DNA of 64,000 nucleotides from Bradyrhizobium sp. ISRA464 (GTDB lineage: Bacteria; Pseudomonadota; Alphaproteobacteria; Rhizobiales; Xanthobacteraceae): the NCBI RefSeq assembly GCF_029910095.1, contig NZ_CP094526.1, forward strand, positions 2,418,001-2,482,000. Reading direction: 5' to 3'. Of the stretch, positions 1 through 10,555 are shown piece after piece. A program made the position numbers and the translations under genes. The stretch's first letter is position 1. The number at the start of each line of letters is the position of its first letter. The notes beneath the pieces are model-generated. The model had not been told where the DNA came from, did not search any database, and worked only from the letters and a program-made list of their open reading frames with translations.

Positions 1-366
1 GTAGCTCAGGCCTTCCAGCATCACCAGCAGCAGCACCGAGCGCTGCTCCTCCACCAACGTCGACAGCGCGCGCTCGATATCGCGTCCCTCGGCCTCGGTG
101 CCGCTGGCGTCGGCATTGTTGTCGAGCAGCGGCATCAGCGGCGGCCGCCGCGCCAGCGAGCGCCGGCGGTTCTTGTTCAGGTTGGTCAGGATCGTGTACA
201 GCCAGCTCCTGATATCGCCGCCGAGGAACAGCCGCTCCGAGCGCAGCGCCCGCACCAGCGTGTCCTGCACCAGATCGTCGGCGATGTCGGCGTCACGCGC
301 GAGCGCGCGCGCGTAGCGCCGGAGCGCCGGTATCATGGCCTCGACGCTTTGACGAAAGGCGGTCAT
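1..366 (-). CDS. ECF-type RNA polymerase sigma factor, 3' end cut by window edge
   Basis: The first 122 codons of a sigma-70 family extracytoplasmic-function factor are present, reading leftward from ATG at 366. Region 2 is clear: a helix with ARALARDADIADDLVQDT followed by RALRSERLFL and the SWLYTILTNL segment expected for promoter -10 recognition. Region 4 begins near residue 100 with ERALSTLVEEQRSVLLLVMLEGLSY, where the window stops. The DLVQDT and SWLYTI motifs are typical of the RpoE-like ECF factors of alphaproteobacteria. Its anti-sigma partner is not visible, so the stress or signal it serves cannot be told from this window. Confidence 0.9.
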   Translation of the reverse strand, partial: MTAFRQSVEAMIPALRRYARALARDADIADDLVQDTLVRALRSERLFLGGDIRSWLYTILTNLNKNRRRSLARRPPLMPLLDNNADASGTEAEGRDIERALSTLVEEQRSVLLLVMLEGLSY

Positions 367-570
367 GCATCCCTGTCTTCGATGGTTGCGGCGGCAGCCG
401 CCTTGCGCAACATAACACCCCAATGACGTGACTATTCCGATTGCGTGGATTTGTCCGCACGGCGCGTCAGCCAAGAGCCGATTTGGGCTGTACCCGGTGT
501 GTCGATTCCGGCTACCACGTGTTCGGCATGAAGCAGCACATCTCGCTCAGCAAGGATTAGTCATCACGCA

Positions 571-1170
571 ATGCCGGTGCCGACGATCTACTATATCCGC
601 CACGGCGAGACCTCCTGGAATGCGGAAGGCCGGCTGCAGGGCGTGCGGGACATCGCACTGAACGAGCTCGGCCGCCGGCAGGCGGCGCATGCCGGGCGCA
701 TCCTCGCCGACCTGTTCGCGCGCGACGGCCGCGACCAGGCGCAGCTCGCCTTCGTTGCAAGCCCCCTGATCCGGGCGCGAGCAACCATGGAGCTGGTGCG
801 CGCGGAGCTCGGCGTGCCGCCGGGCGGCTATGCGCTCGACGATCGACTGCGCGAGATCGGCTACGGCACATGGGAAGGCTCGACGCTCAAGGAAGCGCAG
901 GCCGCCGCCCCCGCGCTCTATGCCCGGCGCCTGGTCGAGAAGTGGACGGTGGCGGCACCGGGCGGTGAAAGCTATGTCGAGGTGCAGGCGCGGATGACCG
1001 ACTGGTACCATTCGGTGGCCTCGGACATGGTCACTGTTGCCCATGGCGGCACTGCGCGGGCGCTGATGGTGGCGCTCGGCTTCGAGACCCCGGCCAGCGC
1101 GGCGGATCTCACCATCGAGCAGGGTGCGGTCTATGTGTTCGATGAGGCCGGCTTGCGGAAATATAGTTAA
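571..1170 (+). CDS. histidine phosphatase family protein (phosphoglycerate-mutase-like)
   Basis: A 199-residue protein of the branch-1 histidine phosphatase superfamily. The catalytic RHGETSWN motif is at residues 10-17 (phospho-acceptor His), a conserved REIGYGTWEG segment carries the proton-donor Glu near residue 95, and the second active-site His is in VAHGGTARAL near residue 155. Length fits small cytosolic phosphatases of this family (phosphoglycerate mutase-like, CobC-like). There is no signal peptide. It lies just upstream of aroC on the same strand with a gap of about 115 bp. The substrate cannot be deduced from sequence. Confidence 0.9.
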   Translation: MPVPTIYYIRHGETSWNAEGRLQGVRDIALNELGRRQAAHAGRILADLFARDGRDQAQLAFVASPLIRARATMELVRAELGVPPGGYALDDRLREIGYGTWEGSTLKEAQAAAPALYARRLVEKWTVAAPGGESYVEVQARMTDWYHSVASDMVTVAHGGTARALMVALGFETPASAADLTIEQGAVYVFDEAGLRKYS

Positions 1171-1286
1171 GGTAGGCGCTCACCACGCCACCCGTCGTGG
1201 CCGGGACAAGCCCGAAGGGGAGGTTTGACCCACGTGACGCGTGGCGCTACCAACATCAGGCATCGCTTTACTTCCGGACCAACCAG

Positions 1287-2375
1287 ATGTCCTTCAACAC
1301 CTTCGGCCATATGTTCCGCGTCACGACCTTCGGTGAAAGCCATGGGGTCGCGATCGGCTGCGTGGTCGATGGCTGCCCGCCGCTGATCCCGCTTGGCGTG
1401 GAGGAGATCCAGCACGACCTAGATCGCCGCCGCCCCGGCCAGTCGCGCTTCACCACCCAGCGCCAGGAGCCGGATGCGGTGAAGATCCTGTCCGGCGTGA
1501 TGGCGCACCCGGAGACCGGCGTGCAGGTGACGACGGGCACGCCGATCGCGCTGCTGATCGAGAACACCGACCAGCGTTCCAAGGATTATTCCGAGATCAA
1601 GGACAAGTTCCGCCCCGGTCACGCCGACTTCACCTATGAGGCGAAATACGGCCTGCGCGACTATCGCGGCGGCGGTCGCTCCTCGGCGCGCGAGACCGCG
1701 ACCCGCGTCGCGGCCGGCGCGATCGCGCGCAAGGTCCTGCCTGGCGTGAAGGTGCGCGGCGCGCTGGTGCAGATGGGCCCGCACAAGATCGATCGCGACA
1801 AGTGGGACTGGGACGAGATCGCCAAGAATCCGTTCTTCTGCCCGGACAAGGACAAGGCGGCGTTCTTCGAAAGCTATCTCGACGGCATCAGGAAGAGCGG
1901 CTCCTCGATCGGTGCCGTGATCGAGGTCGTCGCCGAGGGCGTGCCGGCCGGGCTCGGTGCGCCGATCTATGCCAAGCTCGACAGCGAGCTGGCGGCGGCG
2001 ATGATGACGATCAACGCGGTCAAGGGCGTCGAGATCGGCGCAGGCTTCGGTGCCGCCGAGCTCTCCGGCGAAGAGAATGCCGACGAGATGCGGACCGGCA
2101 ATGACGGCACCAGGTTCCTGTCCAACAATGCCGGCGGCATTTTGGGCGGCATCTCGACCGGCCAGCCGGTGGTGGTGCGCTTCGCGGTCAAGCCGACATC
2201 CTCGATCCTGACCCCGCGCCGGACCGTGGACCGCAAGGGCGCCGACACCGACATCCTGACCAAGGGCCGCCACGACCCCTGCGTCGGCATCCGCGCGGTG
2301 CCGGTCGGCGAGGCCATGATGGCTTGCGTGCTGGCGGATCATTTTCTGCGCCATCGCGGACAGACCGGCCGCTGA
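1287..2375 (+). CDS. aroC: chorismate synthase
   Basis: Last step of the shikimate pathway: FMN-dependent conversion of EPSP to chorismate. The 362-residue product begins [20 protein letters not shown], the family's N-terminal signature with the active-site His. [20 protein letters not shown] near residue 130 and the [10 protein letters not shown] / [20 protein letters not shown] signature near the C-terminus are also intact. The reading frame is open 30 codons upstream, but the extension has no family similarity, so ATG at 1287 is taken as the start. Length matches AroC of other alphaproteobacteria. Confidence 0.98.
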   Translation: MSFNTFGHMFRVTTFGESHGVAIGCVVDGCPPLIPLGVEEIQHDLDRRRPGQSRFTTQRQEPDAVKILSGVMAHPETGVQVTTGTPIALLIENTDQRSKDYSEIKDKFRPGHADFTYEAKYGLRDYRGGGRSSARETATRVAAGAIARKVLPGVKVRGALVQMGPHKIDRDKWDWDEIAKNPFFCPDKDKAAFFESYLDGIRKSGSSIGAVIEVVAEGVPAGLGAPIYAKLDSELAAAMMTINAVKGVEIGAGFGAAELSGEENADEMRTGNDGTRFLSNNAGGILGGISTGQPVVVRFAVKPTSSILTPRRTVDRKGADTDILTKGRHDPCVGIRAVPVGEAMMACVLADHFLRHRGQTGR

Positions 2376-2425
2376 GCCCTATATAGTGGCGGTCGCCAGA
2401 TCGGGTGCTCGCCGGGGGTGCTGCC

Positions 2426-3619
2426 ATGAACGCGTCGGAGTTGCGGGACATCATCACGTGGATGATCGGCGGCGCGCGCTCGGCGCCCACCGCCTCGCAG
2501 ATGATGGCGGAATGCTGCGAACGCCTGGTCCGTGCAGGCCTGCCGCTGTGGCGCGTCGGCGTCTTCGTTCGCACGCTGCACCCCGAGATCTACGGACGCA
2601 ATTTCATCTGGAAGCCTGGCGCCGAGGTCGAGCTCGGCAGCGTCGATCACGATATTCTGGACTCTCCGGAATATGCCGCCAGCCCGCTTTCGATCGTGTT
2701 CAGGCAGTGCGCCGAGGTAAGGGCGCGGCTCGACGATCCGACTAGCGCGCGTTTTCCGATCGTCGAGGACCTGCGCGCGGAAGGCATTACCGACTATATC
2801 GCCGTGCCGCTGATCAATACCGATGGCTTTCCCAATGCTTCGAGCTGGACCACCAAGCAGCCGGGTGGCTTCACCGAGGAGCAGCTGAGCGCGATCCGCT
2901 CGATCGCCGTTCCGCTCGCGCGCTACATCGAGATCGTGACCCTGCGACGCACCGCCGCGCTTCTGCTCGACACCTATGTCGGCAACCGCGCCGGCGAGCG
3001 CATCATGGGCGGCCAGATCAGGCGTGGCCACGCGGATACGATGGATGCCGCGATCTGGCTGTCCGATCTGCGTGGCTTCACCGCGCTGTCCGACCGCCTG
3101 CCGGCCGAGACGGTGGTGGAGATCCTCAACCTCTATTTCGATTGCCAGGTGTCCGCGATCCGCGCACATGGCGGCGAGGTTCTGAAATTCATGGGCGACG
3201 GCCTGCTCGCGGTGTTTCCGGTCGACGAATATGTCGGCGACGAGGCGCAGGTCTGTTCGCGTGTGCTGGAGGCGGCGCGTGAATCCCGTGCCGGCGTCGC
3301 AGCGCTGCAATTCCCCAACGGCGAAGACGTCGAGCGTTTCCGCTTCGGCGTCGCCCTGCATCTTGGGCGCGTGCTCTACGGCAATATCGGCGGCGGCAAC
3401 CGGCTGGACTTCACCTGCATCGGTCCCGCGGTCAATCTCGCCGCGCGGCTGGAGAGGATCGCCGGCCGGCTCGGCCGCACGGTCGTCGCCTCCGAGCGCT
3501 TCGCCGGCATTTGCGACGGCGGCTGGAGCGATCTCGGCGAGTTTCCGATTGCCGGATTCTCCAAGGCTGAACGGGTCTATGGCCTGCACGACGAGGCGCC
3601 GCGCGCCGCTCACGCCTAG
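2426..3619 (+). CDS. class III adenylate/guanylate cyclase
   Basis: A 397-residue soluble protein with a roughly 190-residue N-terminal sensory/regulatory domain and a C-terminal class III nucleotide cyclase domain. The cyclase domain starts with AAIWLSDLRGFTALSD (first metal-binding Asp), continues with KFMGDGLLAVFP (second Asp) and ends with LDFTCIGPAVNLAARLE, the substrate-binding and transition-state stretch. No transmembrane segments are visible. ATG at 2426 follows a GGGGG-rich stretch that could serve as ribosome-binding site; the frame is also open from a GTG at 2405. It lies 50 bp after aroC but is functionally unrelated. Whether it makes cAMP or cGMP is not proven by sequence. Confidence 0.88.
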   Translation: MNASELRDIITWMIGGARSAPTASQMMAECCERLVRAGLPLWRVGVFVRTLHPEIYGRNFIWKPGAEVELGSVDHDILDSPEYAASPLSIVFRQCAEVRARLDDPTSARFPIVEDLRAEGITDYIAVPLINTDGFPNASSWTTKQPGGFTEEQLSAIRSIAVPLARYIEIVTLRRTAALLLDTYVGNRAGERIMGGQIRRGHADTMDAAIWLSDLRGFTALSDRLPAETVVEILNLYFDCQVSAIRAHGGEVLKFMGDGLLAVFPVDEYVGDEAQVCSRVLEAARESRAGVAALQFPNGEDVERFRFGVALHLGRVLYGNIGGGNRLDFTCIGPAVNLAARLERIAGRLGRTVVASERFAGICDGGWSDLGEFPIAGFSKAERVYGLHDEAPRAAHA

Positions 3620-3752
3620 ATGGCTCGCCTTCGCCGAGGTGCCGTCGGTCCGAGCGTTTCTCGGCGGCGCGCTGGTGGTGGGCGCCGTCGTCGCCGACAT
3701 CACGGCGGCCAGACGGGCACAGGTCGCGCAGCCGGTGGAGCGGTGAGGGCTG

Positions 3753-4058
3753 CTACTCTTCCGGCTCGGTGGTGAACAGCAGCGGATAGCCCTTGGCGCG
3801 GCCGGCATCGGTGGCGCGTGTTGCCTTGGTCTCGGCGACGTCCCTGGTGAAGACGGCGACCACGCAGACGCCGCGCTGGTGTGCCGTCAGCATCACCTTG
3901 TAGGCCTGGTCGTCGGTCATGCGGAATTCCGCCTTCAGCACGGTCACGACGAATTCGCGCGGCGTGTAGTCGTCGTTGATCAGGATGACCTTGTGCAGAC
4001 GCGGCCGCTCGACCTTGGTCTTTACCTTGGTTTTCGGCTTGACGATGGTATCGGGCAT
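3753..4058 (-). CDS. clpS: ATP-dependent Clp protease adaptor ClpS
   Basis: A 101-residue N-end-rule adaptor that delivers substrates to ClpAP. The core motifs are present: PRLHKVILINDDYTPREFVV (binding-pocket Asn-Asp-Asp), followed by DDQAYKVMLTAHQRGVCVVAVFTRDVAETK, which is the ClpA-binding helix and the conserved H-x-x-G-x-x-V segment. The short Lys-rich N-terminal arm (KPKTKVKTKVE) corresponds to the flexible ClpS N-terminal extension needed for delivery. clpA is not adjacent in this window. The gene converges on the cyclase gene to its left. Confidence 0.95.
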   Translation of the reverse strand: MPDTIVKPKTKVKTKVERPRLHKVILINDDYTPREFVVTVLKAEFRMTDDQAYKVMLTAHQRGVCVVAVFTRDVAETKATRATDAGRAKGYPLLFTTEPEE

Positions 4059-4287
4059 TGCCCGGCACCTCCCTCACGGTTGCAGTCTGAAGAATAATGC
4101 CTTCCGGGCTTCGTTGGAACCGGTCGATTTGCACGGGCTCATTGCGGTCACGGCACGGCGCGCGACGCCATCGTCGCCCAAATCAAGGCGAACGGGCTTA
4201 ACCTGAATGTGAAGCGCGGATGATGTTCGCGCTTTGCGCCGCCTGATTTGCATGTCACGATGATGGGCACACGACGGGAGGGCAGCG

Positions 4288-5139
4288 ATGCGCTGGTATG
4301 TCTCGATCGGAGCGGTGCTTGTCGCAGGCATGCTGGCCGGCGGCGATGTGGCCGGTGTTGCCGCACCCGGACCGGGAACACAGCCCAACGAGCGACTTGT
4401 CGAGAAGGAATCCACACCGAGCGTCGATGTCGAGCTGATTCTTGCGGTCGACGTCTCCTATTCGATGGACTTGGAAGAGCTCGCGGTCCAGCGTGAGGGC
4501 TACGCGCAGGCGCTCGTCTCCAAGGAGTTCCTGCAGGCGCTGAAGGCCGGGCCGAACGGCAAGATCTCGATCACCTATATCGAATGGGCCGCCTCCAACG
4601 ATCAGAAGATCATCATCCCCTGGCGCGTGATCGACGGTCCTGAATCCGCGGATGCCGTCTCGGCCGAGATCATGAAGACGCCGGTCCGCCGGGCCTCGCG
4701 CACCTCGATCTCGGGCGCGATCTATTTCGCGGTTCCGTTGTTCGACGAGAACCCGCATCGCGGCCTGCGGCGCGTGATCGATATTTCCGGCGACGGCCCT
4801 AACAACAACGGCGCGCCGATCCAGCCCGCGCGCGACATGGCGCTGGAGAAGGGCATCGTCATCAACGGCCTGCCGATCATGGTGAAGGAGCCGTCCTACT
4901 CGACGATGGATATCGATAATCTCGACTGGTACTACGAGGACTGCGTGATCGGCGGTCCAGGCTCCTTCGTGGTGTCGATCAAGGACCGCGAGAAGTTCAA
5001 GGAGGCGATCCGCACCAAGCTCCTGCTCGAGGTCGCCGGTAACGCGCCCGAGCCGCCCGTGGTACGGGCCGCCGAGAAGGAGCCGCGCGTCAACTGCATG
5101 ATCGGCGAGAAGATCTGGCAGGACAGGTGGGGACGCTGA
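4288..5139 (+). CDS. exported DUF1194 / von Willebrand factor A-like protein
   Basis: A 283-residue protein with an N-terminal signal peptide (hydrophobic VSIGAVLVAGMLAGG, probable cleavage after the GVAA region). A VWA-like fold follows with a MIDAS-type motif in LILAVDVSYSMDLEEL near residues 50-65, and DISGDGPNNNGAP near residue 170. This matches the DUF1194 family common in rhizobia, thought to be exported but of unknown function. ATG at 4288 is preceded by GGGAGGG. It converges on the broken nucleotidyltransferase gene 25 bp downstream. Confidence 0.88.
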   Translation: MRWYVSIGAVLVAGMLAGGDVAGVAAPGPGTQPNERLVEKESTPSVDVELILAVDVSYSMDLEELAVQREGYAQALVSKEFLQALKAGPNGKISITYIEWAASNDQKIIIPWRVIDGPESADAVSAEIMKTPVRRASRTSISGAIYFAVPLFDENPHRGLRRVIDISGDGPNNNGAPIQPARDMALEKGIVINGLPIMVKEPSYSTMDIDNLDWYYEDCVIGGPGSFVVSIKDREKFKEAIRTKLLLEVAGNAPEPPVVRAAEKEPRVNCMIGEKIWQDRWGR

Positions 5140-5164
5140 GCGGTCACGTCGGTTACGCTTCTTT

Positions 5165-5988
5165 CTACGATATCTCCCGAAGGTCCTGCTCCAGCATCCT
5201 CAGCGTCTGCAATGCATCCGCATGCCGGCCTGATCCAATCGACCGCCAGACTTCCGCGACGCGCTCGGTCAGACCATGAATCGTCACCGGAAAGCCGGCG
5301 GCCGCGCTCAGCGCGCCCTTTTCGTTGATCAGGTATTGCCCGTTGAGGGCGAACAGCACTTGGCCCATGCAGGCGAGCGCGCGATAGGCGAAGCCGGCGA
5401 CATGCGTGCTGTCGCCGCGCGGCAAAGCGATCTCGGCGTTCTCGATGCTGAACAGGATCTCCCATTGAAAGCGCCGGATCAGCGCGTCGCGCAACGCGCG
5501 CGGGTAGGGCACGGTCCTGGCCTTCAGCTCTGCGATGAGGCCGCTCGGGTCATGCAGGGAACGGCACAGCGCAACCTCGCCCACCCAGATCGCCGGGCAG
5601 AATCCGTGCGGATGGCCGGGCTGGTAGTGCATGGCGATATCGCCGTTCCGGCAGGCGTCGAGCGTCGCGCTCACTCTGTCGATGCTGCGATAGAGCAGGT
5701 CGACCTTGCGGCCGCCGATCGCAAGCCACGCGCCGCCGACGATCCACGGCCCCATTCACCGATCGGCGTCACATGCACCGCGTCCGGAACGTCGACGATC
5801 TCGGTCATCGCCTCGCGCAGCCGGTCGGTGTCCAGGGCTGCGGTCTCTGTGTAGTAGAGGCCGATGTCGTAGTCGGATGTATCGTGCGCCGTTCCACGCG
5901 CCCGCGAGCCGCCGAGCACGATAGCGGCAACGCCCGGGACCTTTGCGAGGATCGGAGTGATGCGGGCGAGTAGCCGATCGTGCGGCAT
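5165..5988 (-). pseudogene. nucleotidyltransferase-domain protein, interrupted by a frameshift
   Basis: Two overlapping leftward frames together make one protein of about 273 residues. The 5' part (from 5988) starts MPHDRLLARI and carries the nucleotidyltransferase signature VLGGSRARGTAHDTSDYDIG with its Gly-Ser and Asp-x-Asp elements. The protein logically continues as WGPWIVGGAWLAIGGRKVDLLYR, but that lies in another frame. The switch is at about 5749-5754, in GAATGGGGCC on the coding strand, and one missing base there would restore the frame. The 3' part keeps a full helical C-terminal domain with no further lesion. Either a recent pseudogene or a single-base sequencing error in a GGGGCC run. 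Confidence 0.8.
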
Positions 5989-6032
5989 GGAATGGGGACC
6001 ATATCGTGCTCTGCGATATCAGTCACACGGCC

Positions 6033-7274
6033 TCAGCGCGCAAACCGTGCCACCAGCTCGACATGCGGGGTATGGCGGAACTGGTCGACGGGCGTAACGC
6101 CCTCGATCCGGTAGCCGCCATCGATGAGGATCTTCGCGTCGCGCGCGAAGGTCGCCGCGTTGCAGGACACCGCCACGACCACGGGCACTTTGCTCGCCGC
6201 AAGCTGCGTGACCTGCGCCTGCGCGCCCTGCCGGGGCGGATCGAACACGACGGCGTCGTAGTCGCGCAACTCCTGCGGCACCAGGGGGCGGCGAAACAGA
6301 TCGCGCGCCTCGGCCTTGAGCGGCTTTAGCCCCGGCGTTGACTTCGCGGCCTTTTGCAGGGCCGTGATCGCACCGGCATCGCTGTCGAGAGCCGCGACCC
6401 GGGCCCTCTCCGCCAGGCGAAGCGCGAACGGGCCGACGCCGCAAAACAGATCGGCGATGTGTTTTGCGCGTCCGCAACGCTCGACGACGAGCGCGGCAAG
6501 GGTTTCCTCGCCCTTGACGGTCGCCTGCAGGAACGAGCCCGGCGGCAGCACGACCTTCGCCTTTCCGATCGCGATCTCCGGGGAGCCGCGCATCAGCACC
6601 AGTTCGCCGTGCCGCGTCAGCCGCGCCAGCCGGTGTTTCTCCGCGGCGCGAGACAGGGCGGTGATCATGCTGGTCGGCAGCGCGCCGGAGCCGCGCACGT
6701 CGATGTCGAGACCGTTGAGGGTCGCGGTCACCTGGATGTCGAGCGGCTTGCCCGTGGAGGTCAGCGGCTCGGCGACGGCCCAGGCCGCCTCGAGCGCGCT
6801 GTCAAGCGCGGGATCGAGAATCGGACAGCGGTCGACCGGGACGATGTCATGCGAGCCCGCCGCGGCGAAGCCGACCTTGAGGATCTCGTGAGTGCCCACG
6901 CGCGCGTGCAGCGTCATGCGGCGGCGCCCGGCGCCGTGGGCGTCGATCAGCGGCGCCACCTCGGCCGCAACTTTGGCCTGCGCCAACGTCTCGACGACGA
7001 TGTTGCGCTTCCAGGCATGGTAGCCTTCGTCGTTCCAGTGCTGGATCGCGCAGCCACCGCAGACGCCGAAATGCGGGCAGAACGGCGTGATGCGCTCGGG
7101 GCTGGCGCGCGCGACCCGCACGAGTCGGCGCCGGTCGGGATGGTGACCGGCGACGTCGGCGACCTCGATCGTCTCGCCGGCCAGCGCGTAAGGCACGTAA
7201 ATCGACTGCGCGCCATCGATCGCGACGCCGTCGCCGCGATGGCCGACATGGTCGATGGTAAGCAGCTCAGCCAC
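6033..7274 (-). CDS. class I SAM-dependent m5U RNA methyltransferase (RlmD/TrmA family)
   Basis: A 413-residue RNA uracil-5 methyltransferase. An N-terminal TRAM-like beta domain is followed by the iron-sulfur motif [10 protein letters not shown] near residues 67-76. The SAM site [17 protein letters not shown] lies near residue 270, [10 protein letters not shown] near residue 345, and the catalytic Cys is in [13 protein letters not shown] near residue 365. It most likely methylates 23S rRNA (RlmC/RlmD-like). The start at 7274 overlaps the 3' end of the upstream tlyA gene by 8 bp, which fits translation as one unit from the dxs side. The exact rRNA position modified cannot be assigned from sequence. 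Confidence 0.92.
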   Translation of the reverse strand: MAELLTIDHVGHRGDGVAIDGAQSIYVPYALAGETIEVADVAGHHPDRRRLVRVARASPERITPFCPHFGVCGGCAIQHWNDEGYHAWKRNIVVETLAQAKVAAEVAPLIDAHGAGRRRMTLHARVGTHEILKVGFAAAGSHDIVPVDRCPILDPALDSALEAAWAVAEPLTSTGKPLDIQVTATLNGLDIDVRGSGALPTSMITALSRAAEKHRLARLTRHGELVLMRGSPEIAIGKAKVVLPPGSFLQATVKGEETLAALVVERCGRAKHIADLFCGVGPFALRLAERARVAALDSDAGAITALQKAAKSTPGLKPLKAEARDLFRRPLVPQELRDYDAVVFDPPRQGAQAQVTQLAASKVPVVVAVSCNAATFARDAKILIDGGYRIEGVTPVDQFRHTPHVELVARFAR

Positions 7275-8022
7275 GCCGCGCGCCGAGAAAGAACTCGATG
7301 TTGCCGTCGCCGCCCTTGATCGAGGACGGGAACACCTGGATGTCGGTGCAGCCGAGCGAGGCGGCGAAGGCGGCGATGTCGTCGCAGATCTCCTGGTGCA
7401 CCATCGCGTTGCGGATGATGCCGCGCTTGGAATGTTTGCGCGCAGCCTCGAATTGCGGCTTGATCAGCGCGAGCAGATGCATCGGCGCGGCCGCGAGCGA
7501 CAGCGCCACCGGCAGCACCGCCTTGAGCGAGATGAAGCTGACATCGATCACGACGATGTCGGGCCGCGCCGGCAGGCGCTTGCCTTCAAAGCTCCTGATA
7601 TCGGTCTCCTCCATGCAGACGATCTTCGGGTGTCCCTGCAGCGAGGGGTGCAGCTGGCCGTGGCCGACATCGACGGCAAAGACGAGGCTCGCGCCGTTGG
7701 CGAGCAGCACCTCGGTGAAGCCGCCGGTCGAGGCGCCGACGTCGAGACAGACATGGCCCTCGACGTCGATTGGATAGTGCTCCAATGCGCCGGCGAGCTT
7801 GACGCCGCCGCGCGAGACGTAAGGGTGCGCCGGCTCGGCGATCAATTCGGCGTCGGGCGCCACGATCTCGGACGCTTTCGCGATTTGTTTGCCGTCCGCC
7901 GTAACAAGGCCTGCATCGATCGCCGCGCGCGCCCGCGCCCGGCTCTCGAACAGGCCGCGCTCGACCAGAAGCACATCGACGCGCTTCCCGGCCGGCCGAT
8001 GGCTGTCGCCTGTCCCGGTCAA
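7267..8022 (-). CDS. tlyA: TlyA family rRNA (cytidine-2'-O)-methyltransferase
   Basis: A 251-residue protein with an N-terminal S4 RNA-binding domain ([20 protein letters not shown]) and a Rossmann methyltransferase domain whose SAM loop is [16 protein letters not shown]. Later motifs are [12 protein letters not shown] and [10 protein letters not shown] with the conserved catalytic Lys. TlyA proteins methylate ribosomal RNA cytidines and were historically annotated as hemolysins. The frame is open much further upstream, but the extra sequence is the shadow of the next gene. The TTG at 8022 overlaps that gene's TGA stop (TTGA), giving the expected N-terminus and implying translational coupling. 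Confidence 0.88.
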   Translation of the reverse strand: MTGTGDSHRPAGKRVDVLLVERGLFESRARARAAIDAGLVTADGKQIAKASEIVAPDAELIAEPAHPYVSRGGVKLAGALEHYPIDVEGHVCLDVGASTGGFTEVLLANGASLVFAVDVGHGQLHPSLQGHPKIVCMEETDIRSFEGKRLPARPDIVVIDVSFISLKAVLPVALSLAAAPMHLLALIKPQFEAARKHSKRGIIRNAMVHQEICDDIAAFAASLGCTDIQVFPSSIKGGDGNIEFFLGARRG

Positions 8023-8591
8023 TTGATGAAGCCCGGCAAGCGTCGCGCGCGCTCGGCGGCGAGCCGCACGCAAGCCTCGAAGGAAGCAAGATCGCGCCAG
8101 ATGTCCGACGGGGCTTCGTTCGGCGTCACCAGCGGACTGCCGTGCAGATCGAGCGCATGTATCATCATCAGATTGTCGGGCAATCCAAACTCTTCCACCG
8201 TGAGCCCCTCCGCGTCGATCAGGCGTCCGTCGGGCGCCTCCGCCACTTGCTGCAGCCGCGCCACGCGATTGGCGTAGGACGCGGGATCGTTCGAATAGGC
8301 GAGGCACAGCTTGCCGCGTCCCGCCATGTAGCCGAGTTCGTAGACAGTGCCTGCGTCGGCACTGGGGCCGCGAAACGGCGTCAAATTGGCGATGATGGCG
8401 TCGGCGGACTCCATCATCGCTTCGTTGCTCTTGAAGATGGTGAGGGATGCACCGGCGACCACGGGGGTCACCGCATTGTCGAGCGGATAGAGCCCCGTGT
8501 GTCCGTGCAGCGCACATATCTCCGCCTTGCGGCGGCCAATCTCCACGGCATCCGGCAGGAACACGTCAGGACCTGCCAGATAGATGATCAT
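8019..8591 (-). CDS. nucleoside 2-deoxyribosyltransferase
   Basis: A 190-residue protein of the nucleoside 2-deoxyribosyltransferase family, which exchanges bases on deoxyribonucleosides in purine/pyrimidine salvage. It begins MIIYLAGPDVFLPDA, the family's phosphate/substrate loop, and has ANLTPFRGPSADAGTVYELGYMAGRGK, containing the nucleophilic Glu. The frame extends to a TTG at 8609, but ATG at 8591 matches the family N-terminus better. It sits 35 bp downstream of dxs and overlaps tlyA by 4 bp, so dxs, this gene, tlyA and the RNA methyltransferase are probably one transcript. Confidence 0.88.
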   Translation of the reverse strand: MIIYLAGPDVFLPDAVEIGRRKAEICALHGHTGLYPLDNAVTPVVAGASLTIFKSNEAMMESADAIIANLTPFRGPSADAGTVYELGYMAGRGKLCLAYSNDPASYANRVARLQQVAEAPDGRLIDAEGLTVEEFGLPDNLMMIHALDLHGSPLVTPNEAPSDIWRDLASFEACVRLAAERARRLPGFIN

Positions 8592-8626
8592 GGACTTGCC
8601 GGCGCCCAAAGCGCCGCCCGGGTGGA

Positions 8627-10555
8627 TTACGCGAGCTTCACGGTCTCGGTCTTGAAATCCTTGCCGAGGGTGTCGAACACCTTGGCGACGATGCTCTTGG
8701 CGTCGAGACCGGCGCGGGCATACATCGCCGCCGGCGTGTCGTGGTCGAGGAACACGTCCGGCAGGATCATCGAGCGGAACTTCAGCATTCCGCTGTCGAG
8801 CATGCCGTGTTCGGACAGGAACTGCACCACATGCGAGCCGAAACCGCCGATCGAGCCTTCCTCGATCGTGATCAGGATCTCATGATCGCGCGCAAGCTTC
8901 AGGATCATGTCCTCGTCGAGCGGCTTCATGAAGCGCGCATCGGCGATGGTCGCCGAGAGGCCATGGGCGGCGAGCTCGTCGGCCGCCTTCTCGCATTCGG
9001 CGAGACGGGTACCGAAGGAGAGCAGCGCGACCTTCTTGCCCTCGCGGATGATGCGACCCTTGCCGATCGGCAGCGGAACGCCAACTTCCGGCATATCGAC
9101 GCCGCGGCCTTCGCCGCGCGGATAGCGCAGCGCGCTCGGGCGATCGTTGATCGCGACCTGCGTCGCCACCATGTGCACGAGCTCGGCCTCGTCGGAGGCC
9201 GCCATGATCACGAAGTTCGGCAGACAGCCGAGATAGGCGTTGTCGAACGAGCCGGCATGGGTCGCGCCGTCAGCGCCGACCAGGCCGGCGCGGTCGATCG
9301 CGAAGCGGACCGGCAGGCCCTGGATCGCGACGTCATGCACCACCTGGTCATAGCCGCGCTGCAGGAAGGTCGAATAGATCGCGCAGAATGGCTTGTAGCC
9401 TTCGGTGGCGAGACCCGCCGCGAAGGTCACCGCGTGCTGCTCGGCGATGCCGACGTCGAAGGTGCGATCGGGGAACGCCTTGTTGAAGATGTCGACGCCG
9501 GTGCCGGACGGCATCGCCGCGGTGATCGCGACGATCTTGTCGTCCTTCTGCGCTTCCTTGACGAGGCTCTGGCCGAACACGTTCTGGTAGGCCGGCGCAT
9601 TCGGCTTGGCCTTGGCCTGGGTGCCGGTAGCGACGTCGAACTTGACCACGGCGTGGTACTTGTCGGCGGATGCCTCGGCCGGACCGTAGCCCTTGCCCTT
9701 CTGGGTCACGACATGGACCAGGATCGGCCCGGTTTCCATGTCGCGGACGTTCTTCAGCACCGGCAGCAGATGGTCGAGGTTATGGCCGTCGATCGGGCCG
9801 ACGTAATAGAAGCCGAGCTCCTCGAACAGCGTGCCGCCGTCCATCATGAAGCCGCGGGAATATTCCTCGACGCGGTTGGCGCGGTTGGCGAGCACCTTCG
9901 GAAGGCGCTGGTTGATCTGCTTGGCGGCCTCGCGCAGCGTGCGATAGGTCTTGCCGGAATAGAGCCGCGACAGATAGGCGCTCATCGCGCCGACCGGCGG
10001 CGCGATCGACATGTCGTTGTCGTTGAGGATCACGATCAGGCGCGAGTTCATGGCGCCGGCGTTGTTCATGGCCTCATAGGCCATGCCGGCCGACATCGCG
10101 CCGTCGCCGATCACGGCGATCACATTGTTCTTGCCGCCGGAGAGGTCGCGCGCCACGGCCATGCCGAGACCGGCCGAGATCGAGGTCGAGGAGTGCGCGG
10201 CGCCGAATGGGTCGTAGTCGCTTTCGGTGCGCTTGGTGAAGCCGGAGAGGCCGCCGCCGGTGCGCAGCGTGCGGATGCGGTCGCGGCGTCCGGTCAGGAT
10301 CTTGTGCGGGTAGGCCTGGTGGCCGACGTCCCAGATCAGGCGGTCGCGCGGGGTGTCGAAGATGTAGTGGATGGCGGTGGTCAGCTCGACCACGCCGAGG
10401 CCGGCGCCGAAATGACCGCCCGTCACCGACACCGCATCGATGGTTTCCTGGCGCAGCTCGTCGGCAACCTGCCGCACCTGCTCGACCTTCAGCTTGCGCA
10501 GGTCTTCCGGCGTGCGAATGGTGTCAAGAAGCGGCGTATTACTAAATGTGGTCAC
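8627..10555 (-). CDS. dxs: 1-deoxy-D-xylulose-5-phosphate synthase
   Basis: First enzyme of the MEP isoprenoid pathway: thiamine-diphosphate-dependent condensation of pyruvate and glyceraldehyde-3-phosphate. The 642-residue protein shows the family's order: [36 protein letters not shown], the ThDP site [18 protein letters not shown]...[15 protein letters not shown], then the transketolase-like [17 protein letters not shown] and a C-terminal domain with [17 protein letters not shown] [15 protein letters not shown] at 10555 was chosen because [13 protein letters not shown] resembles known starts; the 27 codons above it do not. It heads a leftward four-gene run. Confidence 0.97.
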   Translation of the reverse strand: MTTFSNTPLLDTIRTPEDLRKLKVEQVRQVADELRQETIDAVSVTGGHFGAGLGVVELTTAIHYIFDTPRDRLIWDVGHQAYPHKILTGRRDRIRTLRTGGGLSGFTKRTESDYDPFGAAHSSTSISAGLGMAVARDLSGGKNNVIAVIGDGAMSAGMAYEAMNNAGAMNSRLIVILNDNDMSIAPPVGAMSAYLSRLYSGKTYRTLREAAKQINQRLPKVLANRANRVEEYSRGFMMDGGTLFEELGFYYVGPIDGHNLDHLLPVLKNVRDMETGPILVHVVTQKGKGYGPAEASADKYHAVVKFDVATGTQAKAKPNAPAYQNVFGQSLVKEAQKDDKIVAITAAMPSGTGVDIFNKAFPDRTFDVGIAEQHAVTFAAGLATEGYKPFCAIYSTFLQRGYDQVVHDVAIQGLPVRFAIDRAGLVGADGATHAGSFDNAYLGCLPNFVIMAASDEAELVHMVATQVAINDRPSALRYPRGEGRGVDMPEVGVPLPIGKGRIIREGKKVALLSFGTRLAECEKAADELAAHGLSATIADARFMKPLDEDMILKLARDHEILITIEEGSIGGFGSHVVQFLSEHGMLDSGMLKFRSMILPDVFLDHDTPAAMYARAGLDAKSIVAKVFDTLGKDFKTETVKLA